A stretch of 64,000 nucleotides of DNA, from NCBI RefSeq assembly GCF_003010965.1, contig NZ_PGGM01000002.1, forward strand, positions 124,001 through 188,000, read 5' to 3'. Every line of letters begins with the position of its first letter. The first letter of the stretch is position 1. This DNA is from Phyllobacterium sophorae (GTDB lineage Bacteria > Pseudomonadota > Alphaproteobacteria > Rhizobiales > Rhizobiaceae). The notes below the pieces were generated by a model, which saw nothing but the letters and a program-made list of their open reading frames with translations, searched no databases and had not been told where the DNA came from. Both the position numbers and the translations under genes were made by a program. This document shows positions 46,617-57,461 of this stretch, one piece after another.

Positions 46617-47330
46617 ATGATAGGTATTCCCGAAAAGACTGTCATCCCGATCAAGAGCGCAATTGTGCGCATAGACAGTGCACCGCTGCGCTATGAGTTG
46701 CAGCACAACGCGGCAATCGCCTCCAACTGGCAAAGGGCCACAACCGCCAATCCTGCCCTGTTCAATGGCTCGTTCTTCATGGCCGAGGAGGCACATCTGT
46801 CAGTCGAAGCATTCGAGGCGAGGTATCATCGCACTCGCTTTGCCACGATGATGCATTGGAAGGCAAATACATCGAATGACAAGCCCTGGCACATCTATGG
46901 CGTCGGGGTCATTGTTTCCAACGACAACAAATTGATCGCGGGCCGGATGGCTCCTTCGACTTCAGCAGCTGGCCGGATCTATTTCCCTGCCGGTTCCTTT
47001 GATGACGATGATGTGGTGGGTGAATACATCGATATCGAAGGCAACATGCACCGGGAAGTCGAGGAAGAAACCGGCATCGTCCTCCCGGAAGCCGGGAAGC
47101 GCGACGGAAACATTCATCTGGTCACCGCCAACCGGAACATAGCGCTGTTCCTGCGTCATTATTTTGATCTCAGCGCAGATGATTTGCTCGAACGTATCCG
47201 GGCACATATCTCGTCCCAGGTTGATTCCGAACTCGACGATATTACGGCTATTTCAGCTGCGGGTGAAATGGGTGAAGCGACGCCGCTGACGTTTCGAACC
47301 TTTGCCGATTGGCATTTCGGACATCGCTGA
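46617..47330 (+). CDS. NUDIX hydrolase
   Basis: 237 residues. The NUDIX helix HREVEEETGI (REUxEExGU) is intact at about residues 142-151. The residue eight before its Arg, normally Glu, is Ile in this protein, and an insertion precedes the helix. N-terminal residues 1-95 are a separate domain-like region; IYFPAGSFD is the loop before the box. It starts three bases after the EEP nuclease gene, so coupling is likely and the two may act on the same nucleotide metabolite. Confidence 0.82.
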   Translation: MIGIPEKTVIPIKSAIVRIDSAPLRYELQHNAAIASNWQRATTANPALFNGSFFMAEEAHLSVEAFEARYHRTRFATMMHWKANTSNDKPWHIYGVGVIVSNDNKLIAGRMAPSTSAAGRIYFPAGSFDDDDVVGEYIDIEGNMHREVEEETGIVLPEAGKRDGNIHLVTANRNIALFLRHYFDLSADDLLERIRAHISSQVDSELDDITAISAAGEMGEATPLTFRTFADWHFGHR

Positions 47331-47409
47331 ATGTTACCGTCACAAGGTTTGACTTGAACACCCCACGCCTTGGTCTATTTTCTCCGGACAATGCCCGGGA
47401 GAAATTCAA

Positions 47410-48330
47410 ATGAGCGGTCGCAATTATGAGGTTTTTGACGTTTTCACCGACAAGGTGCTGACCGGAAATCCGTTAGCCATCGTGCATGACGCGGAAGGTC
47501 TGGACGACCTCACCATGCAGCGCATCGCGAGAGAGTTCAACCTTTCAGAGACTGTCTTTATCCTGCCCGCGAAAAACCCGGCCCATACCGCATGGGCCCG
47601 CATTTTCACACCCGACTACGAAATGCCGTTTGCGGGGCATCCGACAGTTGGAACTGCTGTGGCGCTGGCTCAGCGCCGTTTTGGCGATGGCAAGGAGGGG
47701 CAGCAGGATGCATTGATCATTCTGGAAGAACAGGTTGGACCTGTACGCTGCGGGGTGAAGCTGAGTGCAGGCGGTGCGTTTGCCGAGTTCGACCTTCCAC
47801 GCTTGCCCCAAGCGATACCCTATAAATATGACAAGATCGCCATCGCCAATGCGATGCGGCTTGAGCCGCGGGAGATTGGGTTCGAGAACCATGTTCCGAG
47901 CATATGGGACGCTGGCGTGCCATTTCTGCTGGTGCCGATCCATGGCCTCGAAGCGGCGGGACGCATCAGAATCAACCAGACCGCCATGAAGGATGTCGCG
48001 CCCACGATTGGCCATCGCCAGCTGCCGGTCTATGCCTATTGCCGCGAGACGATCCTGCATGGCAGCCATTTTCATTCGCGCATGTTTGTCAGTGATGACG
48101 GCACCTATGAAGATCCGGCGACAGGGTCAGCGACGGCTGCCTTCGCAGGAGCCATCCATGCCTTTGATGAGCCGCTCGATGGTGTGTTGCGGCTGTCGAT
48201 AGAGCAGGGGCACGAAATGGGGCGGCCGTCTCACCTGCGTCTTGAACTCGACATCGTCGACCAGAAGCTGACAGGCGGGCGTATCGGCGGCTCCGCGATC
48301 AAGATTGCGGAGGGGCAGCTTTTTGTGTGA
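47410..48330 (+). CDS. PhzF family isomerase-like protein
   Basis: 306 residues. Family start NYEVFDVFTDKVLTGNPLAIVHDAEGLDD, the catalytic Glu in REFNLSETVFI, MPFAGHPTVGTAVAL, and the second-half motif YEDPATGSATAAFAGAI. PhzF isomerises a phenazine precursor, but most relatives are of unknown substrate and no phenazine genes are here. GAGAAATTCAA precedes the ATG. Confidence 0.92.
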   Translation: MSGRNYEVFDVFTDKVLTGNPLAIVHDAEGLDDLTMQRIAREFNLSETVFILPAKNPAHTAWARIFTPDYEMPFAGHPTVGTAVALAQRRFGDGKEGQQDALIILEEQVGPVRCGVKLSAGGAFAEFDLPRLPQAIPYKYDKIAIANAMRLEPREIGFENHVPSIWDAGVPFLLVPIHGLEAAGRIRINQTAMKDVAPTIGHRQLPVYAYCRETILHGSHFHSRMFVSDDGTYEDPATGSATAAFAGAIHAFDEPLDGVLRLSIEQGHEMGRPSHLRLELDIVDQKLTGGRIGGSAIKIAEGQLFV

Positions 48331-48445
48331 GGTTCGACTTTGCGCTGTTACTGTCCGCCGCCGTCATAAAGTTTTCAAGAAGGGCTGGACAGGCAGAATT
48401 TGCGCCGTTATAGAGCCCTCACCTTCGGTCGTCAAAGCGGCTGAC

Positions 48446-48521
<76 letters not shown>

Positions 48522-48529
48522 TTCTTTCG

Positions 48530-48556
48530 AAAAAAGGGCCGCACGGCCCTTTTTTC
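48530..48556 (+). terminator. Rho-independent terminator after tRNA-Lys
   Basis: AAAAAAGGGCC-GCAC-GGCCCTTTTTT, an 11-bp stem with a T tract, 8 bases after the tRNA. Confidence 0.92.
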
Positions 48557-48609
48557 ATGCATGCAAGGCAGGCGCCTGCCTGCTCGCAAATCGCTAGAGG
48601 AGAGTTTCC

Positions 48610-48954
48610 ATGAGCATTCGTCGCATTGAAGTTGGTCCGCGCATGAGCCAGGCCGTTATCCATGGCAACACTGTCTATCTCGCCGGTCAGGTTGGCGGGC
48701 CAGGCAAGAGCGTCACCGAGCAGACCAAGGACGTTCTGGCGGCAGTCGATCGCCTCCTCAAGGAAGCGGGTACCGACAAGTCCAAGCTGCTGCAGGCCAT
48801 TATCTGGCTCGATGACATGAAAGACTTCGGCGAGATGAATGCAGTTTGGGATTCGTGGGTCGAGCCGGCCAATACACCGGCACGGGCAACCGGCGAAGCC
48901 AAGCTCGCGACCCCGGAATACAAGGTCGAGATCATCATCACCGCAGCCATTTGA
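48610..48954 (+). CDS. RidA/YjgF family protein
   Basis: 114 residues. Family blocks: MSQAVIHGNTVYLAGQVG, TEQTKDVLAAVDRLLKEAG, LLQAIIWLDDMKDFGEMNAVWDSWV, and PARATGEAKLATPEYKVEIIITA. The arginine needed for imine deamination is present in the PARATGEAKLA segment. RidA removes 2-aminoacrylate and related reactive enamines made by pyridoxal enzymes. AGAGGAGAG stands 8 bases before the ATG. Confidence 0.92.
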   Translation: MSIRRIEVGPRMSQAVIHGNTVYLAGQVGGPGKSVTEQTKDVLAAVDRLLKEAGTDKSKLLQAIIWLDDMKDFGEMNAVWDSWVEPANTPARATGEAKLATPEYKVEIIITAAI

Positions 48955-49204
48955 TTCGTCCGCGGGACCCAAATCGGGCTGCCGCGTCCCGGAATACAAA
49001 AGGTACCCGCCGGGCTGATCGGAATAACTGGCGGGAAATAAAGGAAAGCCCGAGTAAATTGCTCGGGCGCACTGGATTTTTGGCGCGGAAATGCATAAAG
49101 TCCGCGCTTCTCCGGATTGCCGTAGTGGCAATTCTTCAAACGCTTGTCTGATTGCGGTCAATTGTGGTTCTGCAAGACGAGGCAAGCATGGGTAAGGAAA
49201 ACGA

Positions 49205-49477
49205 TTGCAAGTTCTCGTCCGTGACAACAATGTCGAACAGGCCCTGAGGGTCCTGAAGAAGAAGATGCAACGGGAGGGTCTCTTCCGTGAAATGAAGGCG
49301 CGTCAGGCATTCGAAAAGCCGTCCGAGCGCCGTGTCCGCGAAAAGGCAGAAGCCGTGAGCCGTGCCCGCAAGGCTGCACGCAAACAGGCACAGCGCGAGG
49401 GCCTGTTGCCCGGTCCGAAGAAAAAGGAACGCGTCGCCCGTCCGGCTGCCAACAATGGCAGCGATTTCAACAGATAA
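49205..49477 (+). CDS. rpsU: 30S ribosomal protein S21 (TTG start)
   Basis: 90 residues. Begins [33 protein letters not shown], the S21 core, and ends in a longer than usual basic tail ([25 protein letters not shown]). The start is TTG, the only start that gives the family N-terminus; AAGGAAAA precedes it by 5 bases. Rhizobiales often have two S21 genes, and this may be the longer second copy. Confidence 0.93.
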   Translation: MQVLVRDNNVEQALRVLKKKMQREGLFREMKARQAFEKPSERRVREKAEAVSRARKAARKQAQREGLLPGPKKKERVARPAANNGSDFNR

Positions 49478-49516
49478 TCCTTGACCGGCCCGACCGGTCA
49501 TTTGCTGAGACGACAG

Positions 49517-49553
49517 AACCCGCACAGCCTTTGCTGTAGCGGGTTTCGTTTTT
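49517..49553 (+). terminator. Rho-independent terminator after rpsU
   Basis: AACCCGC-ACAGC...GCTGT-A-GCGGGTT with a T-rich tail (TCGTTTTTC). A shorter hairpin, TGACCGG/CCGGTCA, lies at 49482-49500 just after the stop. Confidence 0.88.
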
Positions 49554-49664
49554 CATGAAGGCTTTTGACAGAATTATCCGGTTTCCAAAAAGTGCCTTCT
49601 TGTGAAGCGAGACGTGGCATTCCTATTCATAGGCGACATGATTCAACCGTCCTATGGAGTTACA

Positions 49665-50231
49665 ATGGCGCTCAGGCTCAACATCATCATCGCCAGCACA
49701 CGGCCCGGCCGTGGCGGGCCGGCAGTTGCAAAATGGTTCAATGAATTTGCCAGGCAAGATGGCCGGTTTGAACCTGTTCTGATCGATCTTGCCGAAATCA
49801 ATCTGCCGATCTTTGACGAACCCAATCATCCGCGCCTGAAAAAATACGAACACGCGCACACCCGCAAATGGAGCGAGATCATCGATTCGGGTGATGCCTA
49901 TGTTTTCGTTACCCCGGAATATGATTGCTTCGCGCCGCCGTCGCTGACCAATGCGATGATCTATCTCTGGCAGGAGTGGAACTACAAGCCCGCGGGTTTT
50001 GTCAGCTATGGCGGTGTCTCGGGAGGCTTGCGCTCGGTCGAATCAGTCAAGGGACTGATGGCCGGATTGCGCATGGTTCCCATTCCGGAAGGCGTTCCGG
50101 TGTCTTCGTATCAGCAGTATATCAACGATGAAGGCGTATTCCAGCCGAGTGAAAGCATCGTGACAAGTACAATGACCATGCTCGGCGAGCTAACCAAATG
50201 GGCTGGCGCATTGAAACAGCTTCGCGCATAG
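49665..50231 (+). CDS. NADPH-dependent FMN reductase-like flavodoxin-fold protein
   Basis: 188 residues. The flavin phosphate loop reads IIIASTRPGRGGPAVAKW, and VFVTPEYDCFAPPSLTNAMIYL is the second FMN-binding segment, as in the FMN_red family. The ATG 49665 has GGAG 5 bases upstream; an in-frame start at 49602 would add a non-family stretch. Reduces quinones, azo dyes or flavins with NAD(P)H; the substrate is unknown. Confidence 0.9.
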   Translation: MALRLNIIIASTRPGRGGPAVAKWFNEFARQDGRFEPVLIDLAEINLPIFDEPNHPRLKKYEHAHTRKWSEIIDSGDAYVFVTPEYDCFAPPSLTNAMIYLWQEWNYKPAGFVSYGGVSGGLRSVESVKGLMAGLRMVPIPEGVPVSSYQQYINDEGVFQPSESIVTSTMTMLGELTKWAGALKQLRA

Positions 50232-50285
50232 CAAGACATTCACCCGCTTGACAACGAAGTCGCGAGCGGGTCAGTTAGGGTTATT

Positions 50286-52318
<2,033 letters not shown>

Positions 52319-52322
52319 CATC

Positions 52323-53282
52323 GTGGACGTTCTGGTCAGAGGCGCCGGCGTCGCGGGGCTCGCCGCTGCCCACGAACTCGCGTCGCGCGGGGCGCATGTA
52401 ACGGTCTTAGATCCTCTCACCAGCGGGCGAGCCTCCTGGTATGCAGGGGGCATGCTTGCCCCCTATTGCGAGCGGGAAAGCGCCGACCAGGTGGTTGTGG
52501 ATCTCGGTTTGCGAGCAGCGGACTGGTGGGACGCCGCGCTGCCCGGCTCCGTCATTCGCAACGGTACGCTGGTCCTTGCCCCGGCGCGCGACGTCAGGGA
52601 AGTTGACCGGTTCGGGTCGCGGACATCCGGCTATGAAGTGGTCAAGGAAGAGGCCATTGCAGCGCTTGAGCCTGATCTGGCCGGGCGCTTTCGCAGAGGT
52701 TTGTTCTTTGAAGGGGAAGCACATCTCGACCCGAGACACGTACTGATAAGTCTGGCCGCAAGGCTTGCCACCGCGGGCGTTTCGTTTGAAACGGATCTAT
52801 CGCATTCTGCAGCGGGCAGCTTTGATTGGATCATTGATTGCACCGGGTACTTTGCGGCCGATGAGGACATACGCGGTGTGCGCGGGGAAATGCTGATCTT
52901 GCGCACACCTGATATCTCGCTATCGCGTCCGGTCCGGCTCGTTCACCCGCGCTTCCCGGCCTATGTCGTGCCGCGTGAGGACAACACCTTCATGGTGGGC
53001 GCGACGATGATTGAAAGCGACTCGCATGGACCGATCACGGCGCGTTCGATGATGGAATTGCTCAACGCGGTCTATAGTCTGCATCCGGCATTTGGGGAGG
53101 CCGAAGTCATCGAGACGGGGGCTGGGGTACGCCCGGCCTACCCGGACAATCTGCCGCGTGTGGTACGCGAAGGACACACGATCAGCATCAATGGACTTTA
53201 TCGGCACGGATTTCTGCTTGCACCGGCGATGGCTATGCGGGCCGCCGACATGATTTTTCAAACCCGGAGCGAAAGCCCATGA
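52323..53282 (+). CDS. thiO: Glycine oxidase ThiO
   Basis: 319 residues from a GTG start. FAD-binding motif VRGAGVAGLAAAHELASRGAHVTVLD, a GAGVRPAYPDNLPRV motif and the C-terminal NGLYRHGFLLAPAMA typical of ThiO. Oxidises glycine to dehydroglycine for thiazole synthesis. Ends in an ATGA overlap with thiS. Confidence 0.95.
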   Translation: MDVLVRGAGVAGLAAAHELASRGAHVTVLDPLTSGRASWYAGGMLAPYCERESADQVVVDLGLRAADWWDAALPGSVIRNGTLVLAPARDVREVDRFGSRTSGYEVVKEEAIAALEPDLAGRFRRGLFFEGEAHLDPRHVLISLAARLATAGVSFETDLSHSAAGSFDWIIDCTGYFAADEDIRGVRGEMLILRTPDISLSRPVRLVHPRFPAYVVPREDNTFMVGATMIESDSHGPITARSMMELLNAVYSLHPAFGEAEVIETGAGVRPAYPDNLPRVVREGHTISINGLYRHGFLLAPAMAMRAADMIFQTRSESP

Positions 53283-53476
53283 AACTTTTCGTCAATGGTG
53301 AACCGCACGACGTTGCCGCGCAATCTCTTGACGCTTTGCTCAGGGAGCTGGAGTTCGAGGGCGAGTGGCTGGCGACAGCAGTGAACGGCGAATTGGTACG
53401 GTCACCCGATCGTTGGGCCTGCCGCTTGAATGACGGCGATCGGGTTGAAATTCTCACTCCGCGGCAGGGGGGCTAA
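53279..53476 (+). CDS. thiS: Sulfur carrier protein ThiS
   Basis: 65 residues with the ubiquitin-like fold and the C-terminal Gly-Gly that is adenylated and thiocarboxylated. [12 protein letters not shown] and [16 protein letters not shown] are visible. The stop is two bases before thiG. Confidence 0.95.
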   Translation: MKLFVNGEPHDVAAQSLDALLRELEFEGEWLATAVNGELVRSPDRWACRLNDGDRVEILTPRQGG

Positions 53477-53478
53477 AC

Positions 53479-54255
53479 ATGCTGAGACTCTACAAGACCG
53501 AACTTTCCTCCCGGCTTTTGTTGGGGACGGCGCAATATCCTTCGCCTGCCATCCTGGCGGATTCGATCAAAGCTTCCGGCACGGAAATCATCACCGTATC
53601 GCTCCGCCGTGAAATGGCCGGTCGTAAATCCGGTGACAGGTTCTGGTCACTTGTCCGGTCACTGGGAACGCACATTCTGCCGAATACGGCTGGATGCCAT
53701 ACGCTCAAGGAGGCTGTCCTCACAGCGCAAATGGCGCGGGATGTGTTTGCGACCGACTGGATCAAGCTCGAGGTTATCGGTAATCATGATACGCTGCAGC
53801 CTGACGTATTTGCGCTGGTCGAGGCTGCCCGTATCTTGTCCGATGACGGGTTCAAGGTCTTTCCCTATACGACAGATGATCTTGTAGTCGCCGAGCGCCT
53901 GCTGGACGTTGGATGCGAAGTGTTGATGCCATGGTGCGCGCCAATAGGTTCGGCGCTCGGTCCGCTCAATTTGTATGCATTACGGTCATTGCGGGGACAT
54001 TTTCCTGAAGTGCCAATGATCATCGATGCCGGTCTGGGACGTCCTTCGCATGCGGCTATGGTTATGGAGCTTGGGTTTGACGCGGTCCTGCTCAACACTG
54101 CGGTGGCAAAGGCGGCTGATCCGGTGGCGATGGCGGGCGCATTCGCACTAGCAACGCAGGCAGGCCGGGCTGCTTATCGCGCCGGCATGCTGGAGCCGCG
54201 CGATGTGGCCGTGCCGTCAACGCCGGTGATCGGCAAGGCGGTGTTTGCGCAATAG
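53479..54255 (+). CDS. thiG: Thiazole synthase ThiG
   Basis: 258 residues. TIM barrel forming the thiazole phosphate from DXP, ThiS thiocarboxylate and dehydroglycine. Motifs: [29 protein letters not shown] with the Schiff-base Lys, [12 protein letters not shown] and [12 protein letters not shown]. It is the last gene of the operon; thiE is not next to it. Confidence 0.96.
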   Translation: MLRLYKTELSSRLLLGTAQYPSPAILADSIKASGTEIITVSLRREMAGRKSGDRFWSLVRSLGTHILPNTAGCHTLKEAVLTAQMARDVFATDWIKLEVIGNHDTLQPDVFALVEAARILSDDGFKVFPYTTDDLVVAERLLDVGCEVLMPWCAPIGSALGPLNLYALRSLRGHFPEVPMIIDAGLGRPSHAAMVMELGFDAVLLNTAVAKAADPVAMAGAFALATQAGRAAYRAGMLEPRDVAVPSTPVIGKAVFAQ

Positions 54256-54284
54256 CTGGGTCTGCAAGCTCAAGGCCCGAGGCT

Positions 54285-54734
54285 CTAGCTGTCGAGCATC
54301 TCGGCTATCTTACCGTCCTCGCCATAGACGAGACAATCGGCGATGGTCGTCCTGTCGAGAACGCCGCGCGTGACATTGGCAACCTCGTTGAAAACATGAC
54401 GGATTTCGCATGTCTCCTCGCTCTGGCAATCCTCGCAGCGGCGATAGGCGATCTTGCTCAGGCAAGGCAGAGGTGCGATCGGGCCATCAATGAGGCGGAG
54501 CACTTCGCCGAAGGTGATGTCTTCGGCTGGCTTGAGCAGCAGATAGCCGCCCATCTTGCCACGACGGCTCATGACAATGCCCTGATGCTTCAGATCAAGC
54601 AGAATCTGTTCAAGAAACTTCTTTGGAATGTTCTGTTCTTCCGCGATATCCGAGATGAAGAGAGCCTTCTCGGCATCTGCCCTGGCGAGAACGACGAGCG
54701 CCCGCAGAGCATATTTGGCTTTTTGCGATATCAT
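54285..54734 (-). CDS. Rrf2 family regulator with cysteine motif
   Basis: 149 residues. Winged helix (QKAKYALRALVVLARADAEKALFISDIAEEQNIPKKFLEQILLDL, with GGYLLLKPAEDI). C-terminal Cys cluster C-x8-C-x2-C-x5-C, suited to an Fe-S cluster or thiol sensing. Rrf2 proteins include IscR, RirA, NsrR and CymR. Its position beside the sulfate transport genes, upstream on the opposite strand, hints at a CymR-like cysteine or sulfur role, but this is inference. Confidence 0.87.
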   Translation of the reverse strand: MISQKAKYALRALVVLARADAEKALFISDIAEEQNIPKKFLEQILLDLKHQGIVMSRRGKMGGYLLLKPAEDITFGEVLRLIDGPIAPLPCLSKIAYRRCEDCQSEETCEIRHVFNEVANVTRGVLDRTTIADCLVYGEDGKIAEMLDS

Positions 54735-55026
54735 TTTTCTTGCCTGACTACCGTTGTGGTGCAGTCATAGTCCCTCGCACCGCATTTTCTAGTGTAAAAA
54801 TGTTAAAAAAATGAGTTTTTCTGCGGCCGATAAATGTCTCAAAAATAATGTGTAAGACCCTGAAAAATAATAATTCATTAAGATTTCAACGAAGATCGCT
54901 TCAAAATCCATACACGATTAACCCGGTAGAGATTGTTGACAAATGATTTCAAGCAGTCATCATCGGCTATCGGTTGACCGCAAAAGGCAACTCCACTCTG
55001 CAACCGAATTGTTTATGGAGGTCGCA

Positions 55027-55218
55027 ATGTACAGTGAAGTATCAGGCATTTTTAATCGGGCGGAACGCTTGTGGCGGGGCGTTTTTGCTGCTGAAACTCT
55101 TGATCGGAATGCAGGCGATCTGAAGCAACGCGACAGCGAGGAAGCTTCGGCCAAGAAGCACCGCAACTGGACCGAGGAAGATTTCCTCTGGTGCTGGCAG
55201 CATCGCGGTTTTTGGTGA
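55027..55218 (+). CDS. Hypothetical 63-residue protein
   Basis: 63 residues from ATG 55027, which has GGAGG 5 bases upstream. Middle region is charged (LKQRDSEEASAKKHRNW), the end is Trp-rich (TEEDFLWCWQHRGFW). No named family. Supported as real by its strong ribosome-binding site and a terminator 69 bases after its stop. An in-frame start at 54943 would add a poorly typed N-terminus. The region 54735-55026 before it shows no gene. Confidence 0.6.
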   Translation: MYSEVSGIFNRAERLWRGVFAAETLDRNAGDLKQRDSEEASAKKHRNWTEEDFLWCWQHRGFW

Positions 55219-55286
55219 GTCTTTTCCAATATTCAGGCAAGAATTCCCTCCGGCAGAACGATTCTAAATAGACAAAACTTGCTCTA

Positions 55287-55332
55287 GAGCAGGCAGCGCC
55301 GCGGATTGCAGGCTGCTTGCTCTGTTTTGTTT
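55287..55332 (+). terminator. Probable terminator upstream of sbp
   Basis: GAGCAGGCAGC pairs with GCTGCTTGCTC (11 bp, one G-T) around a 14-base loop and is followed by TGTTTTGTTT. Separates the 63-residue gene from sbp. The following 175 bases hold the sbp promoter region, in which I see no further element. Confidence 0.75.
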
Positions 55333-55506
55333 CATTCGCAGTATTTGATTTCAGTTCAGTCCAGGACATTGGAACATAAATTCTTCCGCAGCGCTGGTTT
55401 TACCGGCATCCTCGCAAAAATTGTCCGCGTTTCAATCAGGTCGCGCGGATCGGGTGGCGAATGCAATGCGGCGGTGCAAGTGCGCCGGCGAGCTTGGGAG
55501 AATTCA

Positions 55507-56514
55507 ATGAAAAGACTGTTCGTATATGCCGCGGTGGCGCTGAGCCTGAGCCTCACTCCGGTCAAGGCCGCCGACGAGCCGAGCGAAATCCTCAATGTTT
55601 CCTACGATATTTCTCGTGAGCTTTATGAGCAGATCGACAAGGCCTTCACCGCCGCTTACAAACAAGAAGCTGGCAAGGATATAACCGTCAACCAGTCGCA
55701 TGCCGGTTCTTCGAAGCAAGCGCGCTCCATCCTTGAGGGGCTCGAAGCCGATGTCGTTACCTTCAATCAGGTGACCGATGTTCAGGTTCTGCACGACAAG
55801 GGTGACTTCATTCCTGCCGATTGGCAGTCGCGTCTCCCGAACAATTCATCGCCCTATTATTCACTGCCTGCCTTTCTCGTCCGGGCAGGGAATCCAAAAC
55901 AAATCAAGAACTGGGATGATCTGGTTCGTGGCGACGTCAAGGTAATCTTCCCCAACCCCAAGACGTCTGGCAATGCGCGCTATACTTATCTTGCGGCCTA
56001 TGCCTACGCGCTCGAGGCGAACAACAAGGACGAAGCCAAGGCACAGGAATTCGTGAAGAAGCTGTTCGCCAATGTGCCGGTATTCGATACGGGCGGCCGT
56101 GCGGCCACGACCACATTTGCAGAACGCGGCATCGGCGATGTGCTGATCACGTTCGAGGCGGAAGTATTGGGGACGCGCAAGCAGCTTGGCGAAGACAAAT
56201 ACGAAGCGGTCGTCCCGCCGGTAAGTCTCCTGGCCGAATTTCCGGTAACCGTCGTTGACAAGGTTGTCGACAAACGGGGATCGCGTGCCATTGCTGAAAG
56301 CTATCTGAAGTTCCTCTATTCGCCGGAAGGGCAGGACATTCTCGCGCAGAATTTCAACCGGGTGAACGACGAAACGGTGAAGGAAAAATACGCCGCGCAA
56401 TTTCCCGAGACGCGCCTGATCACGGTCGATGATGCCTTTGGCGGATGGAACAAGCTAACGAAGGACCATTTCTCCGAAGGGGGTATCCTCGACAAGGTTT
56501 TCACCAAGCGGTGA
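55507..56514 (+). CDS. sbp: Periplasmic sulfate-binding protein
   Basis: 335 residues. Signal peptide KRLFVYAAVALSLSLTPVKA, mature start DEPSEILNVSYDISRELYEQ, QSHAGSSKQARSILEG (sulfate P-loop-like site), DVVTFNQVTD, and the C-terminal NRVNDETVKEKYAAQFPETRL. Receptor of the sulfate/thiosulfate ABC transporter; the permease genes follow. Confidence 0.95.
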   Translation: MKRLFVYAAVALSLSLTPVKAADEPSEILNVSYDISRELYEQIDKAFTAAYKQEAGKDITVNQSHAGSSKQARSILEGLEADVVTFNQVTDVQVLHDKGDFIPADWQSRLPNNSSPYYSLPAFLVRAGNPKQIKNWDDLVRGDVKVIFPNPKTSGNARYTYLAAYAYALEANNKDEAKAQEFVKKLFANVPVFDTGGRAATTTFAERGIGDVLITFEAEVLGTRKQLGEDKYEAVVPPVSLLAEFPVTVVDKVVDKRGSRAIAESYLKFLYSPEGQDILAQNFNRVNDETVKEKYAAQFPETRLITVDDAFGGWNKLTKDHFSEGGILDKVFTKR

Positions 56515-56618
56515 TTTTCTTTGGCTAAAATCCATGTTCGCGGCGCGGTCTGTTGACCGCGCCGCTTCATTTTCAACCTTCGCTTGCGTTAACTACAACT
56601 TCCTCTAGAAAACTGCTC

Positions 56619-57461
56619 ATGTCGTTGCTTTCAAAATCGAGTACGCGTGGAATATTGCCGGGTTTTGGTCTCACGATGGGTGTGACCCTGCTATACTTTG
56701 CCGTCATCGTTGCCCTGCCGCTTCTGGCCATGCTGTATAAATCAGTCAATTTGGGCTGGGCGGATTTCTGGACCATCATTTCGTCGGAGCGAGCGCTCGC
56801 GACCTATCGCATTACGGTTGGCGCGGCAGCATTGGCGACAGTTTTCAACGCCGTGTTTGGCGTGCTTCTGGCCTGGGTGCTGGTACGCTACGAATTTCCC
56901 GGCCGGCGCCTTCTCGATGCAGTGATCGACCTGCCGTTTGCGCTGCCGACAGCCGTGGCCGGTCTCGCACTCGTCACTGTCTTTTCTACAAATGGCTGGT
57001 TCGGCCAATATCTTGAGCCACTTGGCATCAAGGTCGCCTATGCGCCGCTCGGCATTGCGCTGGCCATGATGTTCACCAGTATTCCTTTTGTCATCCGGAC
57101 GGTGCAGCCGGTGCTGGAAGACGTCGCGACCGACGCCGAGGAGGCCGCGCGGTCTTTGGGCGCTACCAATTGGCAGATATTCGCGCGGGTTATCTGGCCG
57201 GCCATTTTCCCTGCATTCATAGCGGGTTGCAGCCTTTCCTTCGCACGCAGCCTGGGTGAGTTCGGCGCCATTGTCTTCATATCAGGCAATTTGCCATTCG
57301 AGACGGAAGTCATGTCGCTGCTCGTGTTCATCCGGCTGGATGAGTATGACTATCCGGCGGCGGCCGCCCTGGCGACCGTCATGCTTGTCACGGCCTTCGT
57401 CATGCTCTTCGTCACCAATTCCATTCAGGCCTGGCAGCTTCGATATGCAGAACGCAGCTGA
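56619..57461 (+). CDS. cysT: Sulfate ABC transporter permease CysT (CysU)
   Basis: 280 residues, six membrane segments, with the ABC-permease EAA-loop DAEEAARSLGATNWQIFARVIWPAIFPAFIAG. ATG 56619 starts MSLLSKS; earlier in-frame codons are unsupported. Overlaps cysW by 17 bases. Confidence 0.94.
   Translation: MSLLSKSSTRGILPGFGLTMGVTLLYFAVIVALPLLAMLYKSVNLGWADFWTIISSERALATYRITVGAAALATVFNAVFGVLLAWVLVRYEFPGRRLLDAVIDLPFALPTAVAGLALVTVFSTNGWFGQYLEPLGIKVAYAPLGIALAMMFTSIPFVIRTVQPVLEDVATDAEEAARSLGATNWQIFARVIWPAIFPAFIAGCSLSFARSLGEFGAIVFISGNLPFETEVMSLLVFIRLDEYDYPAAAALATVMLVTAFVMLFVTNSIQAWQLRYAERS

Noticed and set aside
47410..48330. Phenazine biosynthesis gene
   Set aside because: PhzF-like folds are widespread and no other phenazine gene is present.
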